Shown: positions 10,909-23,537 of the stretch, one piece after another
How positions within the stretch are numbered: position 1 is the stretch's first letter
Layout: the number at the start of each line of letters is the position of its first letter
Made by a program: the position numbers and the translations under genes
Assembly: GCA_022828595.1 (NCBI GenBank)
Contig: JAKGHH010000002.1
Location: 83,482,076-83,546,075 of the forward strand
Reading direction: 5' to 3'
Origin: Nelumbo lutea
Taxonomy: Eukaryota; Streptophyta; Magnoliopsida; Proteales; Nelumbonaceae
Length of the DNA: 64,000 nt
Notes under the pieces: generated by a model
What the model was told of the DNA's origin: nothing
Seen by the model: only the letters and a program-made list of their open reading frames with translations
The model's database searches: none

Positions 10909-11879
10909 CCAATTTGTCATTCCATCAGTTTTCCTTATGATTAATCTACCTTAATTAATTTTCAAATTCGGTAGTTGATCATTACCATTTTTTATAATTG
11001 GGACCAAAGTTCTTGATTTCCTTGGACATTCTATTATCGCTCTAGGTCAACGGGTAGGTCTAGGATCGACATTTTGGGTCTCTTAATTTTTACATACGAT
11101 TCCTTTTTTATTCCTAGTTAGTACTTTTAATTAACATGAATTAATATAAATTAGTCGGAAACCGTGTAATGTACGGGACTTAACAGAATTATAAATTAAA
11201 ATTAATAGACTTTTAAAGAGCCATGGTAAATAATAGTAATTCAATTAATAGCAATAATTAAAATGAAGTACCTTATAGGATCAATGGATGAAACCGTGAC
11301 ATCATTAATATAAAAAAGAAAAAGAAAAAGGTAAAGCCAATAAGCCGATAAACCTGTTGAACTGGTCATGTGGATGAACAGTTCAAGCGATGGGTTGATG
11401 GGTCAATGACCGGGTGAACGGGTTTTGTAACATGGCGGGTTAGAGGTTGACTAGGCTGAGACTGTCTGTGACCACCAGGTGATACCAGTTAGACGCCAGG
11501 GCCAACCATAGTTGAAGACACTAGTTTTGACTTTTGACCATTTTCACATATACATTTACAAATTATGTGGCTGATAAAGAAAATATTATAGATGAAAAAA
11601 AGGGTCATACTACTTAAATACCCCTATAATTTTCAATCAATTTATTTAAGGATACTCCTATAATTTTATAAATTTACTTAGTCTATAGTTTGTGTTTAAC
11701 TAATCCTCTATAGTTTGTAATCAATTTACTTAATTGACCTTCCATTAGATGAAAGTGGAAAATGACAGTTTTAACAATAACATCCATTTAAATAAATTCA
11801 ACCAAAAGAAATTAAAAACAAAAATACGATTTTGCCCCTAACAAAACACGGATAACCACTATTTTTCTTTAATTGGTCA

Positions 11880-12245
11880 GTTTTGTTTTCTATACAAAAT
11901 ATTGTTTGGGTACTTTTAGAATAAACAACCATGGATCCAGACCCTTAAACATTTTCCACTCAGTTTAAGGGTACTTTTGGAATAAACAACCATGGGTCCA
12001 TGCCCTTAAACATTTTCCACTTGTTTAGGTGACCATGTTACTATTTTCATATGGCAAAACATAGGGGATGTTATAGTAAATGACTCTTTATTTAATCTAT
12101 CTTCCATTAGATGATAATGGAAGATGACAACTTTTGGCCCTATTTGTTCAATTTTGTTTTCTATACGAAGAAGTTTTAGGGGTACTTTTGAAATAAACAA
12201 TAATGGCCCCATGATCTTGAACATTTTCTACTCACTTTTAGGTTA
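11880..12245. repeat. Degenerate direct repeats
   Basis: The block GGTACTTTTGGAATAAACAA plus CATTTTCCACT occurs three times (about 11909, 11970 and 12181). The first two copies are about 62 bp apart, the third more distant. They sit in a repeat of the type with CCCCTATAATTTTCAAT and CCATTAGATGA. No gene is seen; the 72-residue minus frame here is a repeat artefact. Confidence 0.6.
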
Positions 12246-14283
12246 TCATATTGCTATTTTTTAGATGAAAAACCAAACACTTCATAGCAAAATGTCCAAT
12301 AAGTAAAAAGGTTACAAATTATAAGGAATGTCTTAATAAAATAAAAACTATAAGGTAGGTTTAAGTAAATTCATGAAACTATTGGGGATGTTTTAGTAAA
12401 TGACCCAAAAACTGAAAATCAAGAGGCATTGTATCTTTAAAATCCTCTTTAATTAAAAGCAATCTAAATTTTCAATTTTCATGCTAGAATTCTTTATCCC
12501 AGCCCTTTAAGTAGTAATTTAGCTCTTCATGCCAAAAGGTCAAGAGATCACATGTATCGGGTCTATGAACTTCCCAAAAGAAAACAGACTGTACTGGGGG
12601 TGCCTCATCATAACTGCAATGACGTTGCCATGCCTTTATTGACCATGTCAAATTTATAGAGTATCTGGACCCATCATTAAATAGCTCTAACCTAATTTCT
12701 AAACAAACATATATAATTGAGATGATTTGGTTATTATGATTTTTTTCTTCTTTTTTAGTTTGTGTAGCCTTGCTTTAGTTTTGGACCCATGTATGGTGAG
12801 TCTCAAACTCTCAATCTTGTAAACTTAATTAGGGGCCATTTGATCATAACGACTGAAATTGCTGAACTGAAATTTTATTGCTTTGCCTTTTATAAGTTGT
12901 TAAAATAATGAAATAATAAATCTTTCAAATTTATAGTGAATAGGATTCGACTATGATGCCCGAAAGAAATGATACCATAAAATCTTACTTCCAACCAATA
13001 GTCATTATAAAATGAGACGGGTATTTATCAAAATTCACAGGTGATTATGATTGGTCAAAGCCTTTTTTGGGTATCATGCATCTCTTTCTCGCACCATAGA
13101 TTTTTCCTAGTGAATAACTTCGTTTCAGCCATAAAGGAGCCCACAACCTCCATAAAATCTTATGCCTAAAATACAAAATGATAAGATTTCCAATTCAGCA
13201 TCTGCAATTGTTATGAAACCCTATTGCTGTTCTGGTGACGAGGGCACCGCGTTATGCCTCAGAAAGAAGAGCACCCTCAAAGCGGGAACGAATTAACTGG
13301 AGATAAAAACATACACACCTAACTGAACTATCTATCACGGTTGAACACGCCAGTGTTCACTCTGGGATCCAACTGTACTGAATACGCGAATACTAGCGTG
13401 TTCAACCATGATAGGTAGTTACCATATTAAATTGTAGGATTTGCGTTACACAAGGTCCTTCCCTTATATGGCCATTATTCCCCTCTCCACTCACAGGTGA
13501 ATATTTTAATTAAAACAACACAAATCCATGTTGTAAGAAAGAAAGAAAGAAATAAAAAAAGGTAGGAGTGCACACGTTAACCAATTTAATTCCGGCCCAA
13601 CCAAAATGCATCTGATCCCACATTTGTATTGGGGACCATGCAATAGTCTCTGCAATCGTTTTAATGAATAGCTGGATCGAGGTTGGTAACCTTTTACTCT
13701 TATTGAGAATTGAGAAATAGTATCAATAAATGGGGCTTCCTCTCATTTATTTATTGTTTTACATGTGTCAGTTAGCTACATTCTGCCTTTGGGTCCACAT
13801 GGACCCGTGCTACAACTCAATGAATCAGCGACATACAGTGGAAGAAGGTGATATACTGATATGCATCCTCATTTCGTAAAATCGAATGTGTAAAATGAAC
13901 ATTAATTTGTGGTCACTAACCAGCTAACTCAGTTAACTAAATACAGAGGTAAGGAGATTGAAACCCATATCATACAAAATAATGTACATAAGTACCCACT
14001 TGCAATCACACATGGAAAGGAAAGCTAAATTGGTTAATTTTGCGTATTATTTGACATTCAAATAGAAATGTAAAATGGTTTATTGCAGTGATACAGATCG
14101 ACCCATTAACTTATCCTACATTTTTGTAGAAATCTCAACTTCCTATAACCCAAACAAATAATTCAACATTTGATTGTTCATGCAATGACCTTTCTTTTTT
14201 CTTTCCTTTCTCTCTCTCTCTCTCTTTGATGAAATTTATTATTCATGCAGAAATTAGAGAGCAACAGATGAGATGATGAGGTC
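12246..14283. other. Gene-free stretch downstream of the MYB gene
   Basis: AT-rich DNA. It holds the 95-bp hairpin at 13326-13420, a Tourist-like end GGGGCCATTTGATCA near 12833, and a (TC)n run at 14209-14225 just 3' of the MYB stop. The 3' UTR and poly(A) signals of the MYB gene are expected here on the minus strand but could not be fixed. Confidence 0.55.
13326..13420. repeat. Inverted repeat, precursor-miRNA-sized hairpin
   Basis: Two 35-base arms (13326-13360 and 13386-13420) pair with about six mismatches around a 25-base loop. The best-matched part is GGTTGAACACGC against GCGTGTTCAACC. The flanks give no clear target duplication. Confidence 0.65.
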
Positions 14284-15870
14284 TCAGAATATTGGAGACA
14301 ATTCCACTTCCATCATTTCTTCCATTTGTCCAGTGGAATCATCCAAGAGCCATTTCTCAAGCAAAGATAATGGAGCCTGATTCTCCAATCTTTGCACCCT
14401 CTCGGAGGTGCAGTCAAGTGTTTCATCTGTAGGAGTGGTTTGAGAACCCTGAAGAGTAGAGTCACAGGATGACTTCTCCCACGATATGTTGTTCAGGTTG
14501 TCCAAGGATAGAAGAGACTCCAACTCTTCGTGTGAAATGATATCACAGTTGTTTTCTTGCTCAACTTTTGCCTGGTTGCATTGAAAAGGGGCTGCTGCCA
14601 CCGAGTTGCTATTGCTATTGTTGTTTTTGTTAGTATTGCTGTTGCTGCTGCTGCTTTGGTGAGGTTTCTCTTGGTCTTTTCTGCCAGTATTGGACTTTGG
14701 GGAAGACCTCATCCATCCTTCTAGGAGTCTTGAGATGTTCTCTGTGCTTGAAGCATAGGTGGAGCTCTGATTTAACCTGAGAAGTGAGACATGGTTGTTG
14801 ATATCCAAGTTCCTTTTGTCGCTGTAGCTCTTGGAAACAAGGTGACGGTTGGCTGAATTGGATACTAGTTGAGGATCCAAAGCTGTTTGAAATTTCTTAA
14901 TTTTCTTCTTCAAGTGGGTGTTCCAGTAATTCTTGATATCATTGTCTGTTCTCTGTGGAAGATAAGAAGCTATTGCTGCCCATCTGTGGACAAGTAAAGA
15001 AAAATAAATCAAAAGGGAAACAAATATAAAAAAAAAAGAATTTTCTAATCTTTATTATTATAATTGCATTAGAGCTTCTCCTGTGCTTGTATACTTCAAA
15101 TAAAGCAGTGCTATTTTTTTCTTTTTTTAGTTTTACAGCTGAATTATATGAAAGCCTTGATTTAAAATATTAGTAGATAGGATTCAGAGAATTACTTGTT
15201 ACCCAATAAAGCTTGTAGATGTATTATCATCCCTTCTTCATGAGGAGTGAAGTTCCCACGCTTGATTCCTGGTCTTAGGTAATTAGTCCACCTAAGCCTG
15301 CAACTTTTACTGCACCTCAACAAGCCTTGGGATTCACAAAAACCGGAAATCATCAGAGACTCATAATAATCAAACACTCCTCTCAAATTTTATACAAAGG
15401 ATCATTTTCCACAAAACCATTTAGTACAAAAAGTTCAGTGAAACAAAAATAGCTTCCTAAGATGTAAAAGAGAAGGCTTTTAGGGTAAGGTTTCATGCCT
15501 CCTTTCTTTTCTGATCAATAATAAATTCCCCCCTCACCCTTCAAAAAAAAAAAGAAGAGAGAGAGAGAGAAAGCCTTTAGGTTTGTTACTTTCTAATTAG
15601 TGAAGAAGATGACGACGGAGATGAAGATGAAGACAAAGACTAAGTCAAAGAAGATGAAGATGATGATGATGGTGAAGACGAAGTCGAAGAAGAAGAAGAT
15701 GATGATGATGATGATACTAGGTCTTTTTTGATCTTACCGGTGTTTGTAGGAACTGATCTCCAGTTACCAGGTCCATGTTCCTGGATATAAGAGACTAAGA
15801 TGATGTCTTCTTCAGGTGTCCAAGGTCCTTTCTTGATACCAACCTTATCGCAGCAAGGAGGTCTCCCCAT
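14284..15870 (-). CDS. MYB60: R2R3-MYB transcription factor, subgroup 1 (MYB60-like), 3 exons
   Basis: Exons at 15870-15738 (133 nt), 15325-15196 (130 nt) and 14983-14284 (700 nt) give 320 residues. Both introns sit at the canonical plant R2R3-MYB places (phase 1 after TNT, phase 2 before WAAIA) with GT-AG ends. The first two exon lengths are the family standard. The start [17 protein letters not shown] is typical. R2 spans about 14-62 with W17, W37, W57; R3 spans about 65-115 with F70, W89, W108. The C-terminus carries [17 protein letters not shown] and [11 protein letters not shown], both marks of subgroup 1 (Arabidopsis MYB30, 31, 60, 94, 96). Known members act in the nucleus on stomata, cuticle wax or drought/defence. 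The R2R3 wording and the end ([12 protein letters not shown]) suggest MYB60, but exact orthology is inferred. The GQWERRLQTDI stretch seen in several Arabidopsis members was not found. Asn/Ser-rich stretches lie at about 190-215. Confidence 0.93.
15600..15718. repeat. Trinucleotide-rich tract in MYB intron 1
   Basis: Mixed GAT/GAA/GAC triplets (ATC/TTC on the gene strand), beginning about 20 bases after the intron 1 donor. If intron 1 stays in, the frame continues into a poly-Ser tail and stops at 15640, giving a 76-residue product. Confidence 0.85.
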
Positions 15871-15951
15871 GGCCTAATGATCCTATCCTAGCACTTCCTG
15901 GATCTCCTTTCTTCTCTGGGTCTAACTAGAACTTCCTCAAACAGGTGACAG

Positions 15952-15959
15952 TTTATATA
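15952..15959 (-). promoter_or_regulatory. Probable TATA box of the MYB gene
   Basis: Minus strand TATATAAA, 82 bases before the MYB start codon. Several AAAG (Dof-type) motifs on the gene strand lie upstream, at about 15987, 16026-16046 and 16092. Confidence 0.6.
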
Positions 15960-15960
15960 C

Positions 15961-18749
15961 AAGATGACTTAAGAAAAGAGAGGCACTTTTCACCCACTGA
16001 TCGACCTGGCTGACTGACCATATGCCTTTATTTCAACTTCTTTTTAGTCAAATTGCTAAACCAAAGTCAGCTGGGAAGTTGAATGCGTTCTTTGTTTCTC
16101 CCGTTTTAGGTCACAAGAAGTAGCAGTTCCTTCCAAAAAGTAGAAACTTCAATTCCTACCATAGTAATTTTTTCTTGTTCCTAAACTTACAGTTATGTTC
16201 AATTAATGCTTTTAATATTGGACAAATTTAGGTTCTTCTTTTCTGCAATTCCACATATTTAGGCTCAAGAAAGAGAAGTAAATTTACATTAAAAATGTTT
16301 CTTCACCTTTCCTGAACGATGCTAATTCTGCTAGATTAACTCTAACTGCTAGTGGGTTGAAACATTAATCATATTCGATCGGGGTTCTTGATGTGATTTT
16401 TACTTTACTTTTTTGTTTTCAACTACCACTTCCAACATTTGAGGAGATATCGAGGTGCATATAAAATATGGGCATTTATGGGCCCCAACACAAGGGCCGG
16501 GCCCAATTCAGTTGAAAAGCTCAATTACAGGACCCAATAACACACTTTTTATTCTCTCTCTCTTTGAGGATTAGTACTTTGAATTCCAAAGCATATGAAA
16601 CCTAATATTTTATTGTGGTAGAAGAGAGATGCGTGTACAATTATGAGTAGTAAATGTCTTCAAAGTACTATTTAATTAGTTAAAGAATTTTAATTCTCTA
16701 GTTGAGATTTAGCGAACTCCATAATATTCCTATTACATGTTGGGTTTACAACATCCACCCCACATGACAAAACTATAAAGTATTTGAAATGAAATAGCAA
16801 TAAAGAAGGATCCAAGCAATAAAAATAAGGGTTATTTACTTATATATTTCCTGTATATTCAGGAAACTACTTAAATGTATGTACCTTGAACTTCTAAAAC
16901 TTATTTATACATGAGTTGGTATCTCATGCCAACAAATTAAATAAGTTCCAACACCCTTCCAACCTGATCTGACACCACACGTCTCACCATGAAATTAGGG
17001 CCCATCATAAAAGTGTGACCCATCATGCATGATATGTGCAATGTTAGATGATGTTGGTTCAATGCCGACGTATTCTGTTGGCAGGTGATCTGGATTAGCT
17101 CCTTACACATGCCATGCTGTCTGCCCCCACAACATAAATAGGACCATCGTTACTGTATTGTTTAGAGCCGTTAATACCTTACTCCGAATACTTCCATGAT
17201 ATCAATTTAGTTCTAAATTTTATGACAAAAAACCATTCCAAAACTCAGAACAAAATGACTTCCTGAGAGGAACAAAACACCCCCAAAAAATAACAAAATT
17301 ATTAATCTAAGATTAACAAGAAACCCCAACAGATGCGACAACCACTTTATTGGAAAAAAATTGCATAGTGCTAAAGCTTAGATCTTGAGTTCTAGAGAAG
17401 GTTTATTTCCTTCCTCTGAGCTTTTCCTTTTAATTTCATCTATTTCACTGAATAGGTTAAATATACGTGGCCATTGAGGCTTAGACATGATAAGAGAGTT
17501 CTCTACTCTATTTTTAGTGAAGGGAATAATGGCGGTTTTGTTCAAAACAAAGCAAGCTATCGACCTTTTAAACAAAGGTGAAAGATTGTCTCTTCGTGGC
17601 AGAGATCACTAAAATACCATAAGGGTGATGAGTTTCTGTCTGTCTATGTCTTTCTGACCTCATATATGGTCTCTTGGGAGATATGGTTGAGCTAAGCAAT
17701 GGTCACATTTATTTAACCTGTTATACATGAAAAGGAAAAAACTAAAAAATCTATCCCAATCAAATGACTAATAAATAGTTGGGTAGTTAGAAGCAAAAGG
17801 AAGATTTAAAAAGGCAATTAAGAAGGTAATATTGGTATTAACCCATTTCATCGAAAAACCTCCTTTTCCTTTCTTAGTTCTATGAAGAGAAAATGAATCT
17901 GTCTTTTGCAAGGGAAGAAAAAAGAAAAAGAAAAAAACAGAAATAGAAAAAGAAAATGGCATATTTTGAAAATTAGTGAACAGTTAAAGGTATTTTTATT
18001 TTTTACATTTTATCTATTAGACTTCACTTGTGAAAGTTCAACAAGGTATGTATAAGTAGGTTTTGAAAGTTTAGGGAACATTTTCAGTAGATTCTTAAAT
18101 ATATATGGTATATATAAGTAATTAACCCTAAGAATAAAGAAAGACTAATAAAAACAAGCACTACCAAGCATACAAAAATGTTCAAATCTTTTGCCCTTAC
18201 TACCTTGTCGCTTGCAACCCAAACCAATTCATAACCCTTGTGCCCTGTTCTCTCTTTCCTCCTTCAACATGAAGAACAAAACAAGAAAAAGGAACAAACT
18301 CTAATACCAAAAACACCCTCCCCCCTTTTCTTTCAATCTTTCATTTTTTTTTCTCTCCAACAAGAAAAACAGTAAATTTCCTTCTTTCTTTAAAACCCTA
18401 CATAATAAAAAAATACTTTTTATATATAAAACCCACCTTAACCTAAAGGAGGCACCGCACTAACTATTAGATTACAACCTTATCTAATGGTTGAAAATAT
18501 AAGACACAACCCTAACGTGAGTTACTTTTTATACAGTTTGTTTCCTATATATTATATAATATGATGAAACTATTCTCTTATGAAAATCATTACTCTACAT
18601 GTTAAGTATTATTCTTGTAAAAGGGAATTCACTTTGACATTCTTTTGGATTTTGTTCTTCATATTCTTCTTAGACATCTTTTTCTTTTTCTTTCTTTTCT
18701 TTTCACTACTTCATTTGTACTCTAATGAAGAGCATAAATCATGTGGTTT
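15961..18749. other. MYB promoter side and gene-free intergenic DNA
   Basis: AT-rich DNA with no convincing coding frame on either strand. A short (TC)n run lies near 16552-16563. Frames at 17378-17575, 17768-17962 and 18580-18825 are low-complexity Phe/Lys-rich artefacts. Confidence 0.6.
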
Positions 18750-19357
18750 TGATGCAGTACGGGATTCACACCAACTTACTAAACATTTACAAAGTTGGTT
18801 TTTGAAGACTCATGTTAGTATGTAATAAGAGAGGATGATGCAGTACAAAAGGAAGATAATAAGTTCTATGCATGTTCGGACCGCTCCAAGACATATAAGA
18901 AGTTACAATAATGTTATTGATCCAATTGAATAAATAATTACCAAGTTAGTACCAACATAGAATTTCTATCTTAGTCAAAATTACCAAGTTAGTGTTGTCA
19001 TGGAATTTCTATGTTAGTTTGAATTTACCAAGTTAGCATCAGCGCAGAACTTATACCTTAGTTCGAAATTACCAAATTAGCATTAGATCATGATTTTCGA
19101 ATTTTTCTTCAATTAGGACTTTCTTTTTGAGGAGTTTTAGTAGGATTCTATTATGAAATGTTTTCATAGATAAGGAAACTTCCTTGTATGAGGCATAAGG
19201 GTGTAAGTCTATATAAAGTGTAGTTAGGGTAAAGATAGGAGAGTTTATGTTGATTTTCTCTTAAATATTTAGTGAATAATTGTTCTTCTTGTTTATTTCG
19301 ACTTTAGTACTTTTCTTTGAAACTTCTCTAAATGTGGTTTGTTTCCATACTACGCCA
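18750..19357 (+). repeat. 5' LTR of TRIM-like element
   Basis: Contains four degenerate copies of a roughly 44-bp unit (18938 to about 19085; motif TTACCAAGTTAG, starting at 18938, 18981, 19025 and 19069) and a TATATAAAG box at 19211-19219, followed within the LTR by the expected transcript region. Confidence 0.8.
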
Positions 19358-19618
19358 TTTGGTATCAAAGCTCATGTTTGATTCTTCTTTCGATTATAAA
19401 TCATAAGAACTTACAATGACGTTATTGATCAAGAAATGTGTTTCAAAAGTTAAGAAATGAAATGAAGACATTCCATTTCATATTGGAGGGTTATACTACT
19501 AGCTATCTATCAGAAAATTGGAAATAGAGAAGCACAACGGAAGCATAATACGAAATGTTAAAGGACACTCGAATGGTAGTATAAATCTAAGGATGGATTC
19601 TCTCTAGCCTAGAGAAGA

Positions 19619-20224
19619 TGATGTAGTACGGGATTTGCACCAACTTAGTAAATATTTACAAAGTTGGTTTTTGAAGACCCATGTTAGTACGTATTGGGGG
19701 AGGGTGATGCATTATAGAAGGAAGATAATAAGTTTTATGCATGTTGGGGCCGCTCTAAGACATAATAAGTTACAATGATGTTATTGATCCAATCGAGTAC
19801 ACAATTACCAAGTTAGTGCCAACACGAATTTTCTATCTTAATTCAAAATTATCAAGTTAGTGTCAGTACGGAATTTCTATCTTAGTTTGAATTTATCAAG
19901 CTAGCGTCAGCACAAAACTTCTATCTTAGTCTGAAATTACCAAGTTAGCATTAGATCATGATTTCCGAATTTTTATTCAATTAAGATTTCTTTTTGAGGA
20001 GTTTTAGTAGGATTCTATTATGAAGTGTTTTCATAGATTAGGAAACTTCCTTGTAGGAGGCACAAGGGTATAAGTCTATATAAAGAATAGTTAGAATAAA
20101 GCTAGGGGAATTTATATTGATTTTCTCTTAAGTATTTAGTGAAGAGTTGTTATTCGTATTTATTTCGGATTTAGTTCTTCTCTTTGAAGCTTCTCTGAAT
20201 GTGGTTTGTTTTCGTACTGCACCA
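19619..20224 (+). repeat. 3' LTR of TRIM-like element
   Basis: Collinear with 18750-19357, including the four roughly 44-bp units (about 19807-19955) and the TATATAAAG box. Differences are scattered substitutions and small indels. Confidence 0.8.
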
Positions 20225-20695
20225 AGTTCCTATCTATTATCTTTCTTTATAACGACACAATTAATCTGTTTGATCACCCTTCTACTCTCTCTCCCCTCCC
20301 CCCAACATGTACACTGATGTTTTGACATAAAACTTGTTTGATTGATACCTATGCTTACTAGGAGTTGAAAAAGTCTTGTGTTTGGTATTGACATTGCAAC
20401 CTAAAATGTTTATGTTCACAACTTGATACCACCATACGATATAGATTCTCATCTATCGGTTAAATTTTAAATATAAATGTTTTCAGATTATTGGCTCCTT
20501 ATTACAAAAGTTAAACTAAAAAAAGAAAACATCTAAATGCAGATCTAATGGTTCTAGCTAGAAACATAGAACCAAAAGAACATTTGTTTTGGAAGTAGGG
20601 TGTGTGCATATTCCGTAGTGCATTTCCATCTATTCTAGTATGCAATGAATTCGGATTTCCTCCTCATAGAGTGCACCTCACACCAACCGAACCAG
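20225..20695. other. Gene-free stretch
   Basis: AT-rich DNA between the TRIM-like element and the inverted repeat at 20696. Nothing recognised. Confidence 0.5.
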
Positions 20696-20837
20696 GATCT
20701 GCTCCTCACACACACATTGACCATGCATTGGGAACATCTCCCGTGAATAATAACTTATAAGAATGGGAGGTGTTCTCAATGCATGGTACGATGTGCATGT
20801 GAGGTGCGAGTGCGGCGCCCTGTGTGAGGAGCAGCTC
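20696..20837. mobile_element. Foldback MITE-like element
   Basis: Inverted ends GATCTGCTCCTCACAC and GTGTGAGGAGCAGCTC. Inside, ACCATGCATTGGGAACA at 20720-20736 pairs with TGTTCTCAATGCATGGT at 20771-20787. Further diverged copies of the ATTCTCAATGCATGG motif follow at about 20930 and 61150, so this is a dispersed repeat. Confidence 0.6.
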
Positions 20838-20959
20838 TGTTCTCCAACCAACCTCGCAATGCATCACAACTCTGCATTTATAACATCTTCTCATGAATAA
20901 TGACATCAAGTATAAGAGATATTCTCAATGCATGGTTATTTATGAGGGGTAATTTGGCC

Positions 20960-21530
20960 CAATTTATCGACACTTGGACACGTGGAAGTGATCTATTGAC
21001 TGAATGATGACTCAATGTTCCCTACCACCTCAGCGAGCCAGGTCAGCTCAGGTACCTCGGCCAAGACCAAGGTCCAAGCAGCTCGTGATGGCTTGACCTG
21101 CCAAGGTGACATGTAGCCAACTTCTAGAAGCTAGCCAGCTGTCTATGACTTCTCCGGAATCACGTCGCATGTCTGTAAGCCTTATCCTCATCGAACCCGG
21201 ATCGAATGGACTGCATGAGCCTTATCAGCTCACACAAAGTTCACCTCCTGATGTGGAACAGATTCCTAGTAGTACGAGGTCGGGGTCTCAGAGGTGTTTT
21301 GTAAGACCTACGACAGTTCATCTATATAAGGGCATCAACCCCAACGTTACAAGGTACGCACGATTATTTGCTCACTAGCCTTCTAGCATACAAACTTTCA
21401 ACTCACTTGCTAGAGTACTAACTTAAGCATCATAGCACCTACACCGGGTAAACCACCCCGGGTCCTCTGAGTGTCCTCTTACAGTTCGACCGGCCAATAA
21501 AACGGACCAACATCTGAACTACCCTCCAGC
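20960..21530 (+). repeat. Gypsy-type LTR remnant
   Basis: Related to the LTR at 7889-8510. It has CTATATAAG (21321-21329), a CTCACTAGCCTTCTAGC transcript-start region, then CTAACTTAAGCATCA and GGGTAAACCACC. No internal domain is attached, so it may be a solo LTR. Both edges are uncertain. Confidence 0.5.
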
Positions 21531-23537
21531 TAAGAGCATCCAAATCGCACACTATCGTTTATGATGCGTTATAAGGTTGGCATGAGACACACTCTGTGAG
21601 GAGCAAATCCAATCACATATGCAATTAATGCAGCAGAATATATCTCTACACTACCACACACGACGACAACTGAGAGCTAGCTTATTGAATTGTTTCTTCA
21701 AATGGGCGCCTCATGGTGAAAATGTCTAATTCCAACCTGGATTATGTTTCTACAAGAAATGTTTACTGTTTTAAGTGAAAACAGCCAACCAAATAAAAAA
21801 TTGACATATAAACCTCAAACCTAATTATATGGATTTTCAAGCACATGCTCAATCGGTGGTCTTAAAGCTTCAGACCTAACTAGGAAAACTAATTGATCCC
21901 CTCTCAAGAGGTATTAGGACTCTCATATCGTGCATGGACTCTCTTACCACCAAGACGTGCATGGATCTGTGCACATTCATTGCTCGTATTAATTCCGTCT
22001 AGGACTCTATTCCATTGAGCTTATCAGGCTTATCAGTGTTATAATAGGATTTTACCACTTGTACTTATATACTAGTTGGGATCCGTGTGATGCACAGGTC
22101 TTATTATGAAAAATTAAAGAAGTAGCTTTACGATATTTCCAATTAAATGGTGCTTATTTAAGTTCAATTAAAATATATTTTTGGCTTATGTTTATTTTAT
22201 TCGATCACAATTCAATTTATACTTTAGTAAGAGTGGCTAATTTCTTATGCCCTAGTAATTCTGTTTTATTTTTGTATCTTAATGTTAAATTTTTATTAAT
22301 TTTTAAAATTTTATGATTTGTAATCATTTTTGAATAAAGTTGGTTATAGGTAAATTTGGTATTTAAAGAAATTTAATGCATTAGGTTAACAATTTCTATT
22401 TTGAACATCAACAGAAAGACAGTATCTGCACCTATTTTCCAAAACAACAAGGAAGGTTATAGGATTGTCAAGGAGGTTCTTATATTTTATCTATTTTTAA
22501 ATATAATTTAAGTTGATTTAAAATTAATTAAACTATATTTGAGGTTGATAATTTTTTATTATTTTTTCTTTTTATTAATCCTTATTAAATTTAAGGGTAA
22601 AATAAAAACCTCCCCTGAAGTTTCTGACAATCATAAAAACATTCACTATAGTTTTATTTTAACAAATACCTCCCCTAAACTTTTGAGAATCTCAACAACA
22701 ACTTCCCTTCCTTCACTTTCCCAAACGGAAAATGTTAGTCTGCACCTGTTTCTTCCAAATACCCATCATACCCTTTTATAAGTTAACTTATATACAAAAT
22801 TACTAAAATAACCCTGTTTTTACTCGACAAAAACCTCCTTTTAATGATCATCTTCTAATGTACGTTAGAGCTGAGAGTGATAATTTGACACTTTAAATTA
22901 ATTGCTTGTACAATATTTTTCTCTATAATTTTCCTAAGCTCTTTGTTCTTTAGTATTTTCCTCTTACTCTCTTCATATAATTCTTATATTGTATCTAATC
23001 ATTCTTCTTTAGTAAAACTAGAGCCTAATAAGATAGAACCTTGACTTACCTCCTTTTATTCTTCATCAACTAGGAGGCATATGTTGGCTTGCTTATCATC
23101 TGATTTTCCTTTACTAGAGCTTGAATCAACCCATGTAGCCCTTAATGCCTTCTTTTTTTTCTTCCTTTTGAACCTTCTTAGTTTGAGGCTTTCTGATCTG
23201 TTGTACTTATTGAATTCAAATCATATAAGTTCTTTAAGAGCTTTCTTTGTAGTGCGTTTCTTGGGCTAGACCTCCATGGACTATCCTCGTTTGGTTAGAC
23301 TCTATCTTGGAGTCAATGTGGCTGACTTATCGATTCAATTTACCATCATAACCTCAGAAAAGGGAATCATGTTATTGATGCTTTGCCAAAGGCTGCAGTT
23401 CAGAGAGAAGTTTCACAAGCCTTTGATTATTTACATACTCTTCCACGGGATTGTCTCAGTTACTACTTTAATGATTTATTGTACATGCCAGATATCAAAG
23501 TAGATTAGTTTCTATTCTTGTTTTGGAATTGTTTATT
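21531..23537. other. Gene-free AT-rich stretch
   Basis: Includes a decayed repeat at about 22590-22850 with CCTCCCCTGAAGTTTCTGA and CCTCCCCTAAACTTTTGAG blocks, of a kind common in plant intergenic DNA. Frames at 23081-23503 show no recognisable domain. Confidence 0.5.

Larger units (their letters stand above)
9874..11880. other. Gene-free AT-rich stretch
   Basis: Contains a (TC)n run at about 10056-10090, the hairpin at 10318-10383, a MITE remnant ending at 10908, and a degenerate piece at 11340-11510 with GGGTTGATGGGTCAATGACC-like motifs typical of decayed plant transposons. The 89-residue frame at 10009-10278 is Ser/Leu-rich low complexity and not convincing. Confidence 0.6.
18750..20224 (+). 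mobile_element. TRIM-like non-coding LTR retroelement
   Basis: Two direct repeats (18750-19357, 608 bp; 19619-20224, 606 bp), both starting TGATG(C/T)AGTACGGGATT and ending CCA, flank a 261-bp middle. The middle begins with a primer-site-like TGGTATCAAAGC (19360-19371) and ends in a purine-rich CTAGAGAAGA just before the second repeat. No gag or pol is present, so it would depend on another element's proteins. LTRs are longer than in classical TRIMs. No clean five-base target duplication was seen (GGTTT left, AGTTC right). Confidence 0.8.

Noticed and set aside
15640..15737. Poly-Ser extension of MYB exon 1 as coding sequence.
   Set aside because: It is intron 1 read through; the GT donor at 15737 and canonical exon length of 133 nt are clear. 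Noted only as a possible retention product.
23081..23503. Two adjacent frames (62 and 75 residues) as a small gene.
   Set aside because: No recognisable motif, no supported splice sites, AT-rich neighbourhood next to a LINE-like tail.
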